Source: Puffinus mauretanicus (lineage: Eukaryota > Chordata > Aves > Procellariiformes > Procellariidae). Taken from it: 64,000 bases of DNA. Position 1 is the first letter of the stretch; each line of letters starts with the position of its first letter. Below are positions 23,360 through 37,434 of this stretch, piece by piece. The notes below the pieces were generated by a model, which did no database searches, was not told where the DNA came from, and worked only from the letters and a program-made list of their open reading frames with translations. The DNA lies in the NCBI GenBank assembly GCA_023333565.1, contig JAJKFH010003165.1, positions 1,364,001 to 1,428,000 on the forward strand. Direction: 5' to 3'. The position numbers and the translations under genes are program-made.

Positions 23360-24627
23360 AATTGTGCAACCTGAGGGCTTTCAGCTTGCTCACAAAACAA
23401 CTAGATGTAAGGAACCAAATGAAGCAGGTGATTGGGAAAAGCCAGCACGGATTTACCAAGGGCAAATCATGCCGACTACCCTGATCACCTTCTACAACAA
23501 AATGACCTCTTCTGTCGACATAGGGAGAGCAGTAGACGTTGTTTACCTGGACTTCGGCAAAGCCTTTGACGCTGTTTCCCACAGCCTTCTCCTGGACAAA
23601 CTGGCAAGATGCAGACAGGATGGGCGGTCTGCAAGATGGGTAGGAAATAGGCTCACAGGTGGCACTCAGAGGGTGGTGATTCAATGGTTTTTACTCAGGC
23701 TGGCAGCCTGTAACAAGTCGTCCCCCAGGGATCAATACTGGGCCCCACGCTGTTCAACATCTTCATAAATGAGCTGGATGACGGGATTGAAAGCACCCTC
23801 ACCAAGTTTGCTGAAGACACATCAGAAGGGAGAGCCATCTTACAGAGATATGGATAAGCTGGAAGAGCGGGCTAGTAAGAACTGTATGAAGTTTAACAGA
23901 CAAGTGCAAGGTCCTGCACCTGGAACAATATAACCAATGAGCCCAGTACAGACCAGGATCTGTGCGTCTGGGGAGCAGCTGAAAGGGACCTGGACTGCTG
24001 GCGGACAAGAACATGAGTCAGCAGTGAGCCGCTGCAGCAACAAAGGCAAATCGGATCCCGGGCTGCAGCCGCAGGGGCATTACTAGCGGAGCTAAAGACG
24101 TGATCATCCCACTCTACTCAGCACTTCTCAGGCCACACCTGGAGTATACACCTGGAGGTCCCTACAATTCATGAAAGATGTGGTCAGGCTGGAGAGGGTC
24201 CAAAGGAGGGCCACGAAGATGATCAAAGGGCTAGAAAACATGCCCTATGAGGAAAGACTGAAGGAGTTAGACCTTTTCTCCCTGGAGAAGAGAAGGCTAA
24301 GGGAGGACCTCATCACAGTATTCCAGTACTTAAAGGGTGGCTACAAAGAGGACAGAGGCTCTCTCTTCACAAGGAGCCACATGGAGAAGACAAGGGACAA
24401 TGGGTACAAGTTGCACTGGGAGAGGTTTCATCTTGACAGAAGGCAGACATTTTTTGCAGTGAGAACTATCATTGCTGTAACAACCTCCCCAGGGACATGA
24501 TAGAGTGCCCATCCCTGGAGGTTTTTAAGATGCGATGGACATCTAGGCTCCCATTCCCACAAAAGGTTGGACCGGATCATCTCTCAAGGTCCCTTCCAAC
24601 CTGGGCTATTCTATGATTCTATGATTC
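23360..24627 (+). mobile_element. 5'-truncated CR1 LINE, best preserved copy
   Basis: CR1 is the dominant bird LINE and moves by target-primed reverse transcription using its ORF2 endonuclease and reverse transcriptase. This copy keeps about 1.27 kb of the 3' part. It includes the reverse-transcriptase catalytic region, the C-terminal LERVQRR...[19 protein letters not shown] region (24190-24310), and the 3' untranslated end with GGTCCCTTCCAACCTGGGC followed by ATTCTATGATTCTATGATTC (24608-24627). The 5' ORF1, endonuclease and N-terminal reverse transcriptase are absent, which is the usual result of incomplete reverse transcription. The left edge is uncertain by some tens of bases. Frameshifts and a catalytic-site change make it inactive. 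Confidence 0.92.
23400..24450 (+). pseudogene. CR1 ORF2 reverse-transcriptase remnant
   Basis: An open piece at 23364-23768 encodes KSQHGFTKGKS-like text in degraded form and the conserved YLDFGKAFDAVSHSLL block (about 23541-23590), which carries the first catalytic aspartate of the polymerase. The frame then shifts. The next reverse-transcriptase blocks, PQGSILGP (about 23723-23746) and the active-site box, are read in another frame. The active site, normally F/Y-A-D-D, reads F-A-E-D at 23807-23818, so a catalytic aspartate is replaced by glutamate. A second open piece at 24171-24500 returns to the first frame and encodes the C-terminal tail. The product cannot be a working enzyme. Confidence 0.85.
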
Positions 24628-26649
24628 GTTATTTATGAAAGCAAATACAAAAATTTTGTTGCTACTTTAGCTTTATTCTACCTTTTTACAGATGCATATG
24701 CTGTACAGAGTACAACCATCCCAAGAGGGTGCTGAAATCAGTGAGGCTGTTCTAACCTTTCTTTGGCACATTTAAGGTTAAGCCCATTGTCCCATGCCAC
24801 TACCTCTTTCCACCTTCATTTTAACTTCCTAAAAGAGTCAAGAACAACATTCCACGTCACAAGTCATTTTAGTTCAACTACCCAAAAGTTTTCCTTTGGA
24901 TGACACAGACATTTTGGTAACTGAGTTTACTGAGTTACCTTAAAGCAAGGCTCTGTAAGGCTCATGGTAGCCTACCTTCCGAGATGCAACAATCTCATGT
25001 TTCGTAATTTCTCTGCCTGAAGGAACTGAGACTAAAAACAAATCTATGAAACAAACCAATGTGACTGAAATAGAACAGAATGACATGCTTTATCTAACCT
25101 ATTTTTAGAGGAATGTATTAAACCCCTCAATTCTTCTTAAAAATCTTTTTCTTTTATATTTTTTCCCTTTTTCTTCCGCAATCGCAGGTTGTCGTTATCC
25201 TCCTTCTTCCGAAGTAATTTACTGCTCTTTTATACTACAATTTTACTTAATTGCACTTTTATACTATATATTGCTCTTATATACTATATATTCATACTAT
25301 ACTATTTTGGTTCTTCTCTGAACTTTTAACTGTACAAAAAAAATGCTCACTCCGGGGGAAAATATAGTCTTAAACTCTGCAGTTATTGATATGTATTTTT
25401 TACTTACTTAGCCAATTCAGTGAAGACAGATTTCTCCTTGAATCTTGGACAAAAAAGGCATGTCCAAAACTGAAAATCCAAATTTCTCAAGATGTACTTC
25501 TTATGAATAAATAAATATGTTGTTACTTTTTTTTTTTCTTTTAGAAATTTTGTACCAGTCACAACATTCTTGCCACTATACAGTCAGGTTTAAATCTTTG
25601 AAAAACCATCAACGTACAGCTTTAATATTATCCCTGCTAGCAAGTTTACTGTGCACTTCATTAAATGACAGATCTGTAACCTTTATTAAAAACAGACATT
25701 TCTTAAAATACACACTGTTACACAAATCCTGCAAACTCTCTTGGCAAAGCATTAAAAAAAATCTCACCGTGTAGAATCTCAGGCATTTTCTAATACAAGA
25801 GAAATATGACATATAAATAACAGAGTGCATTCAATTAAGTAAATGAGCAAAACGTGTCTGTTTTTTCTATATAAGCCTGATTTTACATTTTTAAGATACA
25901 TAGCTTGTCTTTCATCCTGAAATATGAAGGTTGATAACCTTCTAGACAAAAATCTAGAAAATAATTATGAAAAAGAAAATTTGCAAAACTGAAATTAATT
26001 CATTATTTTTAATGTGCAGTAATAAATAAATAAGTCAGACACACTACTTATGTCTGACAATCAACAGTACAATCAAGTGATCTCTTACCAATTTGGGGTT
26101 GGTCTGTTTGTTTTTAAAACAAGGGACCAGCTTTCTTTTTTCTTTTTATTTTCGTTGTATTACTGTTCCCATTAAATGATGGTGTCCAAAGAATGGTTGC
26201 CTGAGTGTCTCCCATTCAGTCAAGGAAGAACTCTTCCTCAAATCTTAAAAGGGTAAGAAAACTGCAAAATAACAAACCAGCAATTTTTTAATACAGCATT
26301 ATATAAACTTTTACATAATTCACCACACTGCTGAACAGAAAAAGTTATGAGAAAGGAATCCTCTTCTTCAATAGTTTATGATCAGTCTTTCCACACAACA
26401 AACCTTCCTAACAGAGTCCTTCTGAAAAACATGCTTCAGATATCATTAAGTACGAACCGAGTTCCAAAACAGATGCTTAAAAATAAATTTTGCACTTCTA
26501 ACCACTTAGACTGCACCATTCAATGACGCATGCTTTTCTGAATATCAGTCTGGAAATAAAATATAGCTTTAGGTATTACCCAGAAGGAAAAAAGAAAGAA
26601 AAAACGTAAGGATAAACATCCTGCAGGCATAAAGAGGATGTGGCTCTCA

Positions 26650-26745
26650 TAAGGCTGGAGCTCAGCGCCGCCTGGCAACGCGGCACAAACGTCCCGCAAG
26701 GAGAGTACGCGCATCAGAAAAGAGCTGCGTTGTGCGCAATAGCAA
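26650..26745. promoter_or_regulatory. Small CpG-rich patch
   Basis: About ten CpGs in fewer than 100 bases (AGCGCCGCC, AACGCGGC, TACGCGCATC, TGTGCGCAAT) stand out sharply from AT-rich flanks. It is too short for a typical CpG island. It could be a small enhancer or the remnant of a GC-rich insertion. Confidence 0.25.
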
Positions 26746-28197
26746 TGTAAGAGTTAAATGTTACAAATTTTCTTTTTTTCAGACATCCTCAGGCAAAGTA
26801 AACATATCAAGAGGGAAATGGAGAGCAAAATAGGACACCGCTAATGGAATTTAAGTGGCTTTTATTTCCAGTTTTCAAAATAAACAAGCGCAGAACTGAG
26901 AGATTTCCAAAACACAGTGAGCAGCTGGAGGACAACCAGAAAGCCATGATATGATTGATCAAAACCTCCACAAAACATATTTACTAAGGCAACAGGAACA
27001 GTGTTCAATATCCTACAGCAGTATTCAGAATAGATGAGGAAAAGAGGAAGGTTTCTTAAAGCTTTTTTAAATTACTATGATCACATCATCAGAAATGTTC
27101 CACTGCAAATGAACAATCATTTAGGATGTCTAAAGAAAACCTTCAAAAAAAGATTCTCTTACAACATTAGAATACAAGAGAGATCTTAGAGCTGATACAA
27201 CCATGGAAATCGATGTCAACAGCAATGCACCTATGTCACTGTTAAACCAAATTTCAGGTAATGACCGTGTGCATTGTTAGGGCTTAAGGGAAGAATTAAG
27301 TCAGTGACTTCCACTGATAAGAAAAAGGCCAACCTTCAGCATACAGGCAATCCCACCATCAAATATCACATATGTTCTCTCCCAGCCCACAAAGCCAGGC
27401 TGCACGTAGAACAGCAGCCACTGAAAACAGTGTGGAGAATGTACACTACACCTGACTGAACTCCAGAAACCAGAAGATTTTCAGATCACGCAAGAGTGAT
27501 TTTTAGAAAGGATATATGCTTTAATCCAATTTAAGGATACAAGTTTTTAAACCACTGGTTGTTTATAGCCCTAAATTCTTAATTTGGAGAATCTCCTTCT
27601 GTGACCTGAAACAGTGACCAGTCACTGCACTATCAGCCATCTGATTACAGCGGGTGAGGTGGGGAGGTGCTACCTAGCACGCACCACATTGAAAGACAAG
27701 CTGGCCTCCACATTTATATCTTACTCAATGATTTATGCTACAGGAATGATTATACATGCCCCACATGCCTATTGCATCTGCAACACAAGTTGAAGTTTTG
27801 CACACTTCAGCAGTGTGCAGATTTTCCTGCTGATGATGTTCAACTTCTTGGGTTCAGAATATGCAGTACAGTAGAAGAATACTGGAGATGTACAGAGGTG
27901 TAAAGAAAAAAAGAATGTGGGAGTAGGACATGCCTACCTTAAAGAGAAGGGAAAAAAAAAAAACCACACCACAACAAACTACCAAAAACCTAAAAACATC
28001 ATCCCTAAACAACAGGTATCTTCAGCCTTGCCTACACCAAGACTTTCTGCTATGCAAGGAGGTACAAGTTCAAACTCGATCGCTGCACATAGGCTGATGA
28101 CTATTTTAAGCATGTCTCCACATATGAACACAAAAACCACTTACATGAGAAGAAAAACCATGTAGTCCATGTCTCACCACTTGCACATATGAATATG

Positions 28198-28272
28198 TTT
28201 GTTCTGGTTTCTGGGTGGGTTTTTTGTTTAGGTTGGGTTGGGTTTTTTCCCTGGTTTGCTTTTTGCTTTAAA
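28198..28272. repeat. G/T-rich low-complexity tract
   Basis: Runs of GGTT, GGGTTGGG and TTTT on the plus strand, equivalent to AAACCC-type text on the minus strand. This low complexity recurs in several places in this window (for example 35930-35965 and 40560-40600). Confidence 0.6.
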
Positions 28273-31200
28273 TAGGCATTGCCAGTATTTTTTCAACTCA
28301 TTTGAAAGGACAGGGAGTTTGTATGGACAGCGTAAGAGAGCACTGACGTAATACAGCAAAACTTTCCGAATGCCCGCATTCATTGTTTGAATTCCAAAGC
28401 AAAAGGGGTACTGCCATCTTGTCTTGCCAAAGGCTGAAAATTACACATTCAGATTCCAGCAGAAGATTTGCAAGAGTTTAACAGAAATAATGATAGCCTG
28501 TTCATCAAATGGCTGCCAGATACAAAGGCTTTTTATACCTCTTACTCGCACTATCTGAATGATGCTTTTCAGAAAGAAGAAAAAAAAAATTATTTGTTTT
28601 GTATGGACTTTACAGTCTCCAGGCTTTTCTTCTTCTTCCCCCATTCTCTTCCTCCCCTCCAGCAAAAAGAGCGTGCATAAAGGAAAAAGGAGTCTCAATT
28701 CTGGAGTCACTGATCAGATTTGCCTGTGCATTGGTAGGAATTTACCACAGTACTAACTGCCTTTCATCAGCATCATATATGATTTGGTATTACTTCAAAC
28801 TTTATATATTTTAATGTTTTTGGTCTGTCATATGAAGTGACAGTAATGTTTCTGCAAATTCAGTTGAACACAGCCTTTATTAAAAACTAATCAGAGTATC
28901 AGAGCGGTTCTCTTCGGATTTTTTTATTTTGTCCTTGCACTTTTCAACAGATAGCTTTCAAAAGTATAAAAAATATATTAGGTAAAGCTTGAACTTGCTT
29001 ACATAAGGCAAAGAAACACAAGTAAGGTTTTGGTTCTGTTCTAAGTTACTACCTGAAAAATAATTATCTGAATAACCTCACAAAATATTTCCCAGAAAAC
29101 ACTTTTTACATGTAAGCAAAAAAATGCAGTCTCTCTTTGAACATAATGTCTCTCGACTATTTACAACTCTTAAGGTTACTCTCTTTCATATTGTATTAAA
29201 TTCAGATTAAGAACCTAGGCATCTCAACAAACTCTTCCAATCACACTATTACTTGCTCAAGCTACTAAATGACACATAAAAGTTAACAGAAGTATGAAAA
29301 GGAGCAACAAATGCAAAAAAACTAAACAATAAACAACAGGTGACAGGATAGTAAGGTAGACCACACATGATTATCACCACAACAGCTCTGCACTCATATT
29401 TCCAGAACAACTGTCATCTGCATTGCAATGCTGTTGAAAGTGATTTTTCTCTTGTATATCTGACTCCACCATTTTTCCCAGGCTTAATTCTGTTGCACTA
29501 ATGTGCTGTATAGTTACCTGCCAAGCCATATGAATTTCCCCCAGAATCCAAAACGGTAAGACACAGACATTTTTTGACAGTCACATTTAATTTTATACAT
29601 GTTTTCAGCTGTGTCTTATTATGGAGACATAACTGGAGAGTTTCGAGCTCTGTTACACAGATTCGCTTTTTGAAATGCAACATACTGTGAATAATAAACA
29701 TATAAACACACTATTAGAGGTGGTCATGAGCTGTTGAAAGCTGCCCCAATCCTGCAGTGCAGGTGGCAAACACAGATGCAACTGGGGGATCCTACTTCGG
29801 GAAGCAGGGAAGAACTGCTGCGAGTGACAGGGCATTACATGTCCCTGGGAACTCGGCTCCCACCAGCTACGGGAGACCCTGTGACAGGCGCAGCCCTTTG
29901 CAAGAGTCCCAGCTCCCCAGCTGCTTGGCAAGGGATGCATTTTGTGGCTCCCTGTGTCTGAAGGTTATTTTTATATGCAAAATAAGATTGGTCATACCTG
30001 AGTGACCACATTCTCTATTGATACTTCATCTTATCGAGAGAAGCAAAAATGACAGACTGAAGTCTGAAGTTCGTCACGAATAAAAAAAGAACAAATACCC
30101 AGAAGTTTACATTTGGGAAACAAAGGAGGGTATAGCTAATTCAGCTTCCCTCGATACAAGACGTGGCAGATAGATGCCATCTAGCCACCAATCTGCATTT
30201 ATAAAGTTAAAGGCTAATTGTATCATCGTTATCTTCATTGACTTCCTTATTTGTGAGACTAGTTTTGACTAAGGGCAATGAAATACAGATATTCTGGATG
30301 AAGTTTCTGATACCCTTGGCCAACATGGGTAAAGAACAATCCCCGACAGGACAGGAAGCATTACTTTACTCTTCGATGTTTCCCATACTCATAAGTGCAG
30401 TTCAAATGCAAAGACTAATTATTTTACAAGAACCCAGCACAGTTTGCAGACTTAGAGTTGCCAGAAAATACAGAAAAATGCAAAGACTTGAGGGAAACAA
30501 ACTCAATGATGGTGTCAAGCAAGGCAACAGCATCCAATTACATCACAGTGTTTGGAGGCCATTCTGTGCTTTTGTAACAAAATAGGCTTAAGAGAACAAA
30601 GGATACAGCACCAGCCGCACCAGGCTTCCAGCAAGGCAGTTTAGCCTTGGCCCCAAAAGCTTATGATCTTTTCACAAGGTTTAAGTTTCATAACAGCATT
30701 CAGAGCTCAAAGAACATTCTGTCAACAGTAGCAAAGCTGGTGCCTCCTAGTTCCTTCAACTAAAAAAAAAATACTAAAATCAGCAGTTAAATCCCTCATT
30801 CCTGGTAAGGACCTTGCAATGGTGTTTCTCCTCTCTTCTGGATCTTCTTAGAAGCCAGAAGAAGCAGCTTCTTGTCTTAACTATTGTTGCTAGCAGCTAT
30901 ACGGGAAGAAGGAGCAAAGAAATTGTGAGCCCCTTTATTTCTAGAGCAAGCAAATACTATTTGCTGTTTCTCTACAAAGATGAGATCATGATGATGAGGA
31001 GTTGAAGCTTAAGTCTTCCCTGTAAGTTCTGAAACCATTCTATAATACTAACTTGGGGTGGGGAAATTATTTGAAGATAGTGGGACACAAGCACAATTGA
31101 TATATTAATATTTTTCAGACTTCTGGTTGCTTTGGAGGATGGGGGGGTAAATTACATATCGCAGCTGTCCCACAACTCAAAAAAAAAAAACCCACCACAC

Positions 31201-34200
31201 CCCAAAGAAAAAGAAAAAAAAACCCCAAAAGTAATCATTGTCCAGCAATCTGTGAGACTCCAATGCTGCACAAAAAGCAAAGTAGAATTCAAAGAAAAGA
31301 TCTCAAAACCTTTTCAGCCTGAATTGGCATATAATCCAGGGAACTCCAGATCGACTTTTAGGTGGATTCAAGGTCTGAGCAGTGGGACTGACTTTTGGGA
31401 GAAAAAGAAGCACCATTGACTAGTTTTAAACACTGCTTTAACTGTTCATTGGTGTCTTTATGGACAACTTCAATATATATGTATATATAATATATAGTAG
31501 ACATTTTTGGTTTTCTTTAATATATGAAAAACTAATGTCTTTAGATAAGACAAAAAAACCCATAAAATAAACATTCAGGATTTGCAGGAGGATTATGTAA
31601 TTATATTATCCAAATGCTGTTCCCATCACATGAACACGCTTTCTTTTGGAAGTCCCAAGAACTTTGCTTAACAAAGAAAGTCAAGGAAACAAAAAGGATT
31701 CTTTTTCACTATTAAAATGTGGGTATCTTTGCTGAAAGTGCACACATGAAAGAAAATTCCCCTCCTCTTCTTCTAATAACTAGCTGGCACTTATAAAACT
31801 GCCAAGGCTTTCAGTAGTATGTTATCAGTATGTTTAAAATGCTCCCATTAAAGCACATATTCTTTCTCTCCAACATTTTTTCATTTTACAGTATTTTACT
31901 CACCAAGATACTAGAAGACAATCAAGATTCTTTGCTTATTTTTCCTTTTATAGAAAGGGAAAGTAGGCCCGAATGGTTGAGCATCTCAGCAGTCACAAAG
32001 GAAATTGGTACTTAAACAATGTTAATTCAGATCTCTTAACATCTCACCCTATACTTTATGAAGCGTACACTCAGCTTGTGGAAAACACAGCTAGAAGTAA
32101 AATATTTCATATCAGATGTTAAAATGCATTCTAATCACCTGAGGAAGTTATGCTACAGTCCTAAACACAGTGCAAATATACTTCCATTAAATTCATTCCA
32201 GTTTTAGCCTCCCCATACAAGCCCCTGCAGTTAGCACAATGTAATACAGGCATTCTCCCCTCATCAGGTCGTCTTCATTCCTATCCTGTCTTGTCACCTT
32301 TCATTGAGCAGTATCAACCATGGTACAAGTAGTTCACCAAACAAAACCGCAAAGAAGCTTAGTCTGCTATTATTACAATGTATTCTTCATTCCGTTTTCT
32401 TATTACCATCCCTCCCCTCTTTCCCTGAGTCCTGACTGTTCATTTGAAGCTTGGCAGTTCCCAGACCTTTTCTTTTGGAATGTTTTAGACCAAAGACTGT
32501 TAGCTCATATGATCAAGCATTTATACGTAAATTCTTCATCGAAGGCATTTAATGGTTTAACTTCTCACAAATACTGAGGAGTAACATGGTATGCAAGAGA
32601 CAGAGCTGCAAATCAGTAAAATTCTTCTGCTATTACATTCACTTAGTTTTTTGCTGTGGTTGAAGGCATAAATCAAACTACTCTTACAAAATCTATAAAA
32701 CTATCATCTTGCTCCCAGGATGTTTGCTTTTTACTAAGCATAAGGAATATTCTAATTTCTAATTGTATTATGGAATCCTGCCTCATCCCTTCCTCTGCCC
32801 ATGATGCATGAGATGTGGATGGCACAAGTGGCAATCAGAGGAAGCAGGAGAAGAGCACAATCTACAGCATAGGAGGCTAGGATGGGCAAGAGAAGGATAT
32901 ATGATCTGACACGGGCTGGCTGGCAGCATTAAAAATAAAAACAAAAAAGCCAAGGACGTAGAACAGAAAGTTAATTCACTCCTTGGGAACACTGCAGTTA
33001 ACTACAGTATCTGTACTTACTTGCAAACTGGAGAGGAATGGATAGGTTCTCAAGATGATGAATCTGTGAAACAGCTAGGAAGGAAGATTGAAAAATAAAA
33101 TTTCCAAATACTTTTAATAGTGAAGAAGAATTCTTTTTCTTCCCTTGACATTCTTTGTTAAGTAAAATTCTTGGGACCGCCAAAAGAAAGCAAGTATGTT
33201 CATGTGATGGGAACATCACTTGGATAATACATTTGCATTCCAAACCACCAGCAGCTTTCTGCTCTGCCCTTGTACCACAAGTGACTGGTGTCCCATCACT
33301 TGGGATTTGCCACCTGTTTCAGCAGACAGCAAAACTTGAACCTAACACTTCATATCTTACAAGACCCTGCCTCAGATAAAGTGGTCTAATAGCAAGTGAT
33401 TTGGTACACATATCTAAAGTTTTAAGAAGTTATCGCTTGATTTGAGGTCCTCCATTTCATATAAGAAAAGAGATTTTTAAATAACTATGTTTCTCTGAAC
33501 ACACTGTCCGAATTTTGCTCATTTTGTAAATGCTTTTATACCCTTATTTTCCATGGTCCTACACTACTTAAGATGTTTTCCTCGACATCCCTCAACTTTT
33601 GTTTATATTCCTTTCATCACGCTTACTTTTCTTGAAATTTCACATAGTTCTCAGGCTTTATAATAGGAACTTACGGGTTTTAAAAGCATTGCCCTGTGAA
33701 AATCATTTTCTTTTCTATATTTTGTAAGAATCCTTTGTGCAAGACACCAAAATACAGCAAAACATGCAACTCTGCACACTAAACCTGAAAAAGGAACAAG
33801 AAAACCTAACATGATATTTGTATGTGCACAACTCACGAAAAAACACGAGTTTGATTTCTACTTAATGACAACGCTTCTGCACCTATATAAATGGTCTAGA
33901 TATGAACAAACAATACGTGCCATTCTAAAGAGGATGAGTATAATGTGAAATAAAATGGCTATACATAACTGCGATGTATAATTAGAACAGCCACCTAAAG
34001 GGTAACAATTTCCAGAGGAAACGGTGAAGGTATTATATTCATGTAACAGGAAACTAGATTAAAAGGATCCATCTCGATAATTATCAAAGAAAGGAACTAA
34101 TACATTTCTATTCCTAAGTTTCTATATAAAAGTATTCATTAACAGTATATTAAAATGCATTGCTGTAGAGGAGTCATTGCTATACAACCTACTTTTCTAA

Positions 34201-35447
34201 GGGAAGACTGTTGATCATAATGAGTAACTCCAAGAAATAAAAGTGTGTTTTCTAATGTATCTGCTTACGCTAGAGGGAAAAAGAAGAAGACTCAAAAAAA
34301 TAAACTTCATACCTAAACAGAGATTGTGAAAGAAGTTTTTACACACTTAATGACAGTCTGAGTCACACCAGGCATGTGACACTTTTCTTCAAACCTCTAT
34401 TTAGGATTCTGTGCGTATGCACACATCCTCCCTAAACAAAACAACACATCCCCCTGGTGTCCAGGAAAAACAGAATATTTGGTTAATTCATTGTGCCTAC
34501 CTAACTGCACCACAAACTACTAAACTGAAGAAAATAAATACTCAGGACTACAGCAGATATTTATATTTTAATAGTGACTACCAATGACTCTGACTTTGAA
34601 TTGGGACAGTTTGGGTGAAATCTGCTATACAGAAGCAATAACTCACAACAATGGCAGAGAATTAAATTTGGCATTTTGATTAACAATCTTTGATGAAGCC
34701 AACTGGCACTGGCTGGAGTCAATTATTTGAGTTTTTTTTACCCCCTTGCCAAAAAAATGCTCCTCAGCTGGTCAGTTGTTCTGGGAAAAATACCTGCTGG
34801 CTGTCATTTGAATCTAGCGAGCAACCATCAAAAGAATATCAAGAAAATCACAGAGACAAAAATATTGATTAAATAAATAGCCATAACAATATGAAGCAAT
34901 TGTTTAGTTCCCCAGCTATATCAGTACACATTTTATCCTTTGCATACTTTTTCCTAAGCTCTGCATGACATCTGGCAAGCCCTAGACAAAGGATTAAAAG
35001 TGAAATGTGGGTGCTTTTTTTTGTTTGTTTATTTTACTTCTTTGTTTTTAAATCTCAGCTTAGATATTTTTCCTATGATTCTGCTTTTCTAATGAACCAA
35101 ATGAATACTATAGGGATGTGCCAAATGAAAAGAAGAAAGTAAGAGCCATTGGTTTTGTAATGTAAAAAAACTTTGGTGGAAGGAACAGCCCAAGTTATGA
35201 ATCAAAAGTATTTTCAATTCAGAGTTATTGCAGCATTATTATAGATTATAGATGATAATTTGGCATTTATCTTAAAACTTTAAGATCCTAGATTACAAAA
35301 AAAGGATGTCATGGCCTCTTACTTTTTTTTTTTTTCTTTTAAATTTCCCAAGCCTTATAATTGGGAAAAAGTGCAAGATTTATTTAATGTCTGAGATCAG
35401 AGCAAACTCGTGAAAACAGTTATTTCCCCATTTCTGGAACACCTAGG

Positions 35448-35477
35448 GATCAGGCCTGATCATGCAGATCACGTGAT
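35448..35477. promoter_or_regulatory. Two adjacent palindromes, one with a CACGTG E-box
   Basis: GATCAGGCCTGATC (35448-35461) is a perfect 14-bp palindrome. Six bases later ATCACGTGAT (35468-35477) is a perfect 10-bp palindrome containing TCACGTGA, the core bound by MITF/TFE-type basic helix-loop-helix factors. Whether either is used is unknown; the pairing of two dyads within 30 bases is the reason for listing it. Confidence 0.3.
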
Positions 35478-35570
35478 ATAACTTTTGTTTCCCTATCAGA
35501 AGGTCACTCTGCAATCAAAAAAAATGAAGTTTTCAATTTCTTGAGAACATGTAACAATTGGAGATTGGGA

Positions 35571-35606
35571 AATTTTAAGAAATATTAAGAACTATTAAGA
35601 AATATT
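35571..35606. repeat. 10-bp tandem repeat, about 3.5 units
   Basis: Units AATTTTAAGA, AATATTAAGA, ACTATTAAGA and a partial AATATT follow one another with one or two changes each. A short degenerate minisatellite. Confidence 0.6.
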
Positions 35607-36319
35607 GCAACATTTTTCTTCCCAGCCTATACAGACCTTACACAAATTGCTGTTTGTAGATGACAATACCTGCTGTTCAGCCTATTACTTCTACTTTAAG
35701 CTAGATTTCAGTCTGTTTCATTACATTCACAGAAGTTAATTTTAGTCATGATCGCGATTTGCAGACAAATGTAGACCGACAAACTCGACTGCCAGATTTC
35801 ACAACCAAAAATTCAGAGAGTTTCTGCATGTTCAGTGATGTACGATTCTTGTGATTCGTCACACAAAGACTATGAAAAATGGAAAAAAGGGGTGATTACT
35901 GATGTTTCTTGGACAGTAATACCCTTAGGAAAAAAAACCACACAAAAAAAGAAAAAACAACCAAACCAGAATTACTATTGTCAGAGCTACCCTGGCAGCT
36001 GACCACATAGGACTGGCCTTGGTTCCTCAGCGCAGCTCCTCAACTACAGCTATGCCAGGTTCATACACTGCTTCTGGCACAAGTGCCAGCATCACTGTTC
36101 TTCACCTTCCAATGTCACAGTTAGGATCAAGACCTTCCTTGTCTTACCAGTAACCAACTTCCTTTTTTTTTTTTTATTTAAAGAATAAATAAGAAAAAGC
36201 CATGCTCTTGGTGTTGAAGGCTGAAACATCTAAGATTAAGTAACAGATGAGAAACCTGATGAAAACCAAGCACAAAATTGATAAACATGCAAAAATAGTA
36301 GAGAAGACTATCTCTAATC

Positions 36320-36345
36320 TGTAATATCTAATTACAGATATTACA
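36320..36345. repeat. Perfect 10-bp inverted repeat (hairpin)
   Basis: TGTAATATCT and AGATATTACA are exact reverse complements separated by a six-base loop. The stem is AT-rich, there is no T run after it, and vertebrate transcription does not use such terminators, so it is annotated only as a structure. Confidence 0.7.
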
Positions 36346-37434
36346 CATCGATCTCATGAAGGATTTGATTTACAGAAAATAAGAGTAAACTAAATGCAAG
36401 GCTGTCCTCAAAACAGAAAGTTTTGTGCTTGCAAGTCTGCAGATGACCTTCTTAATGGCAGTGGAAGAGTGCCAGCCCGGAGCTGCACAAATAATGAAAC
36501 TGGAACTCACCAAGCCAAGAAATGAGAGATAACAAGGCTGGCTGTACAAGTGGAGGTGGGACAAGGGAGACAGTAAGAGGGCTTTGACAACAAGAATGAC
36601 TTTGTAAGCCAAGGCTTACTCCTTTTCTTTCTTGAAGAAATTCTAAATATTCTCAACACAACTTGCACTTCAAAAGTTACCAACCTAGAAATCACTGTGT
36701 CCTTAAAAGGAACGCCCACAGTAAGTTTCAGGTAGAAGATAAAGCTTTACATTTACTGGAAACATACTTAAGACACTGATCCTCGCATCATGAAAAATTA
36801 AGACAGCTTGAACAGAAATCTTAGATACAAATTCCTAAGGGAGCATTTACAAACCTCAGGAGGAACCCTAAAGCTCACCCTATCTTATGTACTGTCATTA
36901 ACCATCACGAAAAAGACCCAAAAGCTACAATGCGTGCTCCTGTGTGCATAGAGTGTATACCCCAGCAGAGCAAAGTGAAACCATCACAAAGGACATGGCC
37001 ATGTTGAACACAAAGCATGGGCACCACCTGACCTCACTGATAGCTTCACTGCTCTGACCCCGAGCTCCCTTATCTTCATTTCATCCCTGTCGCGTTCTCT
37101 TTAGACTGCTTTTGCTACCAGTGGACCAAGGAAAGCTACGTATTCCCAGGTACATTTTGTTCACACATTGTTAATGCGGCCTGTACATGTGCCCAGACCT
37201 TCAGAAGGTAATTATTATAAACAAATTAACATAACACAAATCATAACCAGCCCTGTTGCCTCCCTCGCACTTTCCTGTCAAGACCAGCACATTGCCAACA
37301 GCTTGCATCTCCACAGCTGGGCCAGATACAGAGAGTTCAATGGAGGTAAAGGTTCAACAAGGTAAAGGAGAAAGAAAAAAAACCAAAACCTCCTCCATGG
37401 TGCTCCCCCTTATTCACAAGGCCGTTGTTCTCTC

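Noticed and set aside
29498..29701. Minus-strand frame ending near GGCAG|GTAACT as an exon
   Set aside because: The donor is plausible, but the frame is short, AT-rich and has no acceptor or recognised protein text, so it was not listed.
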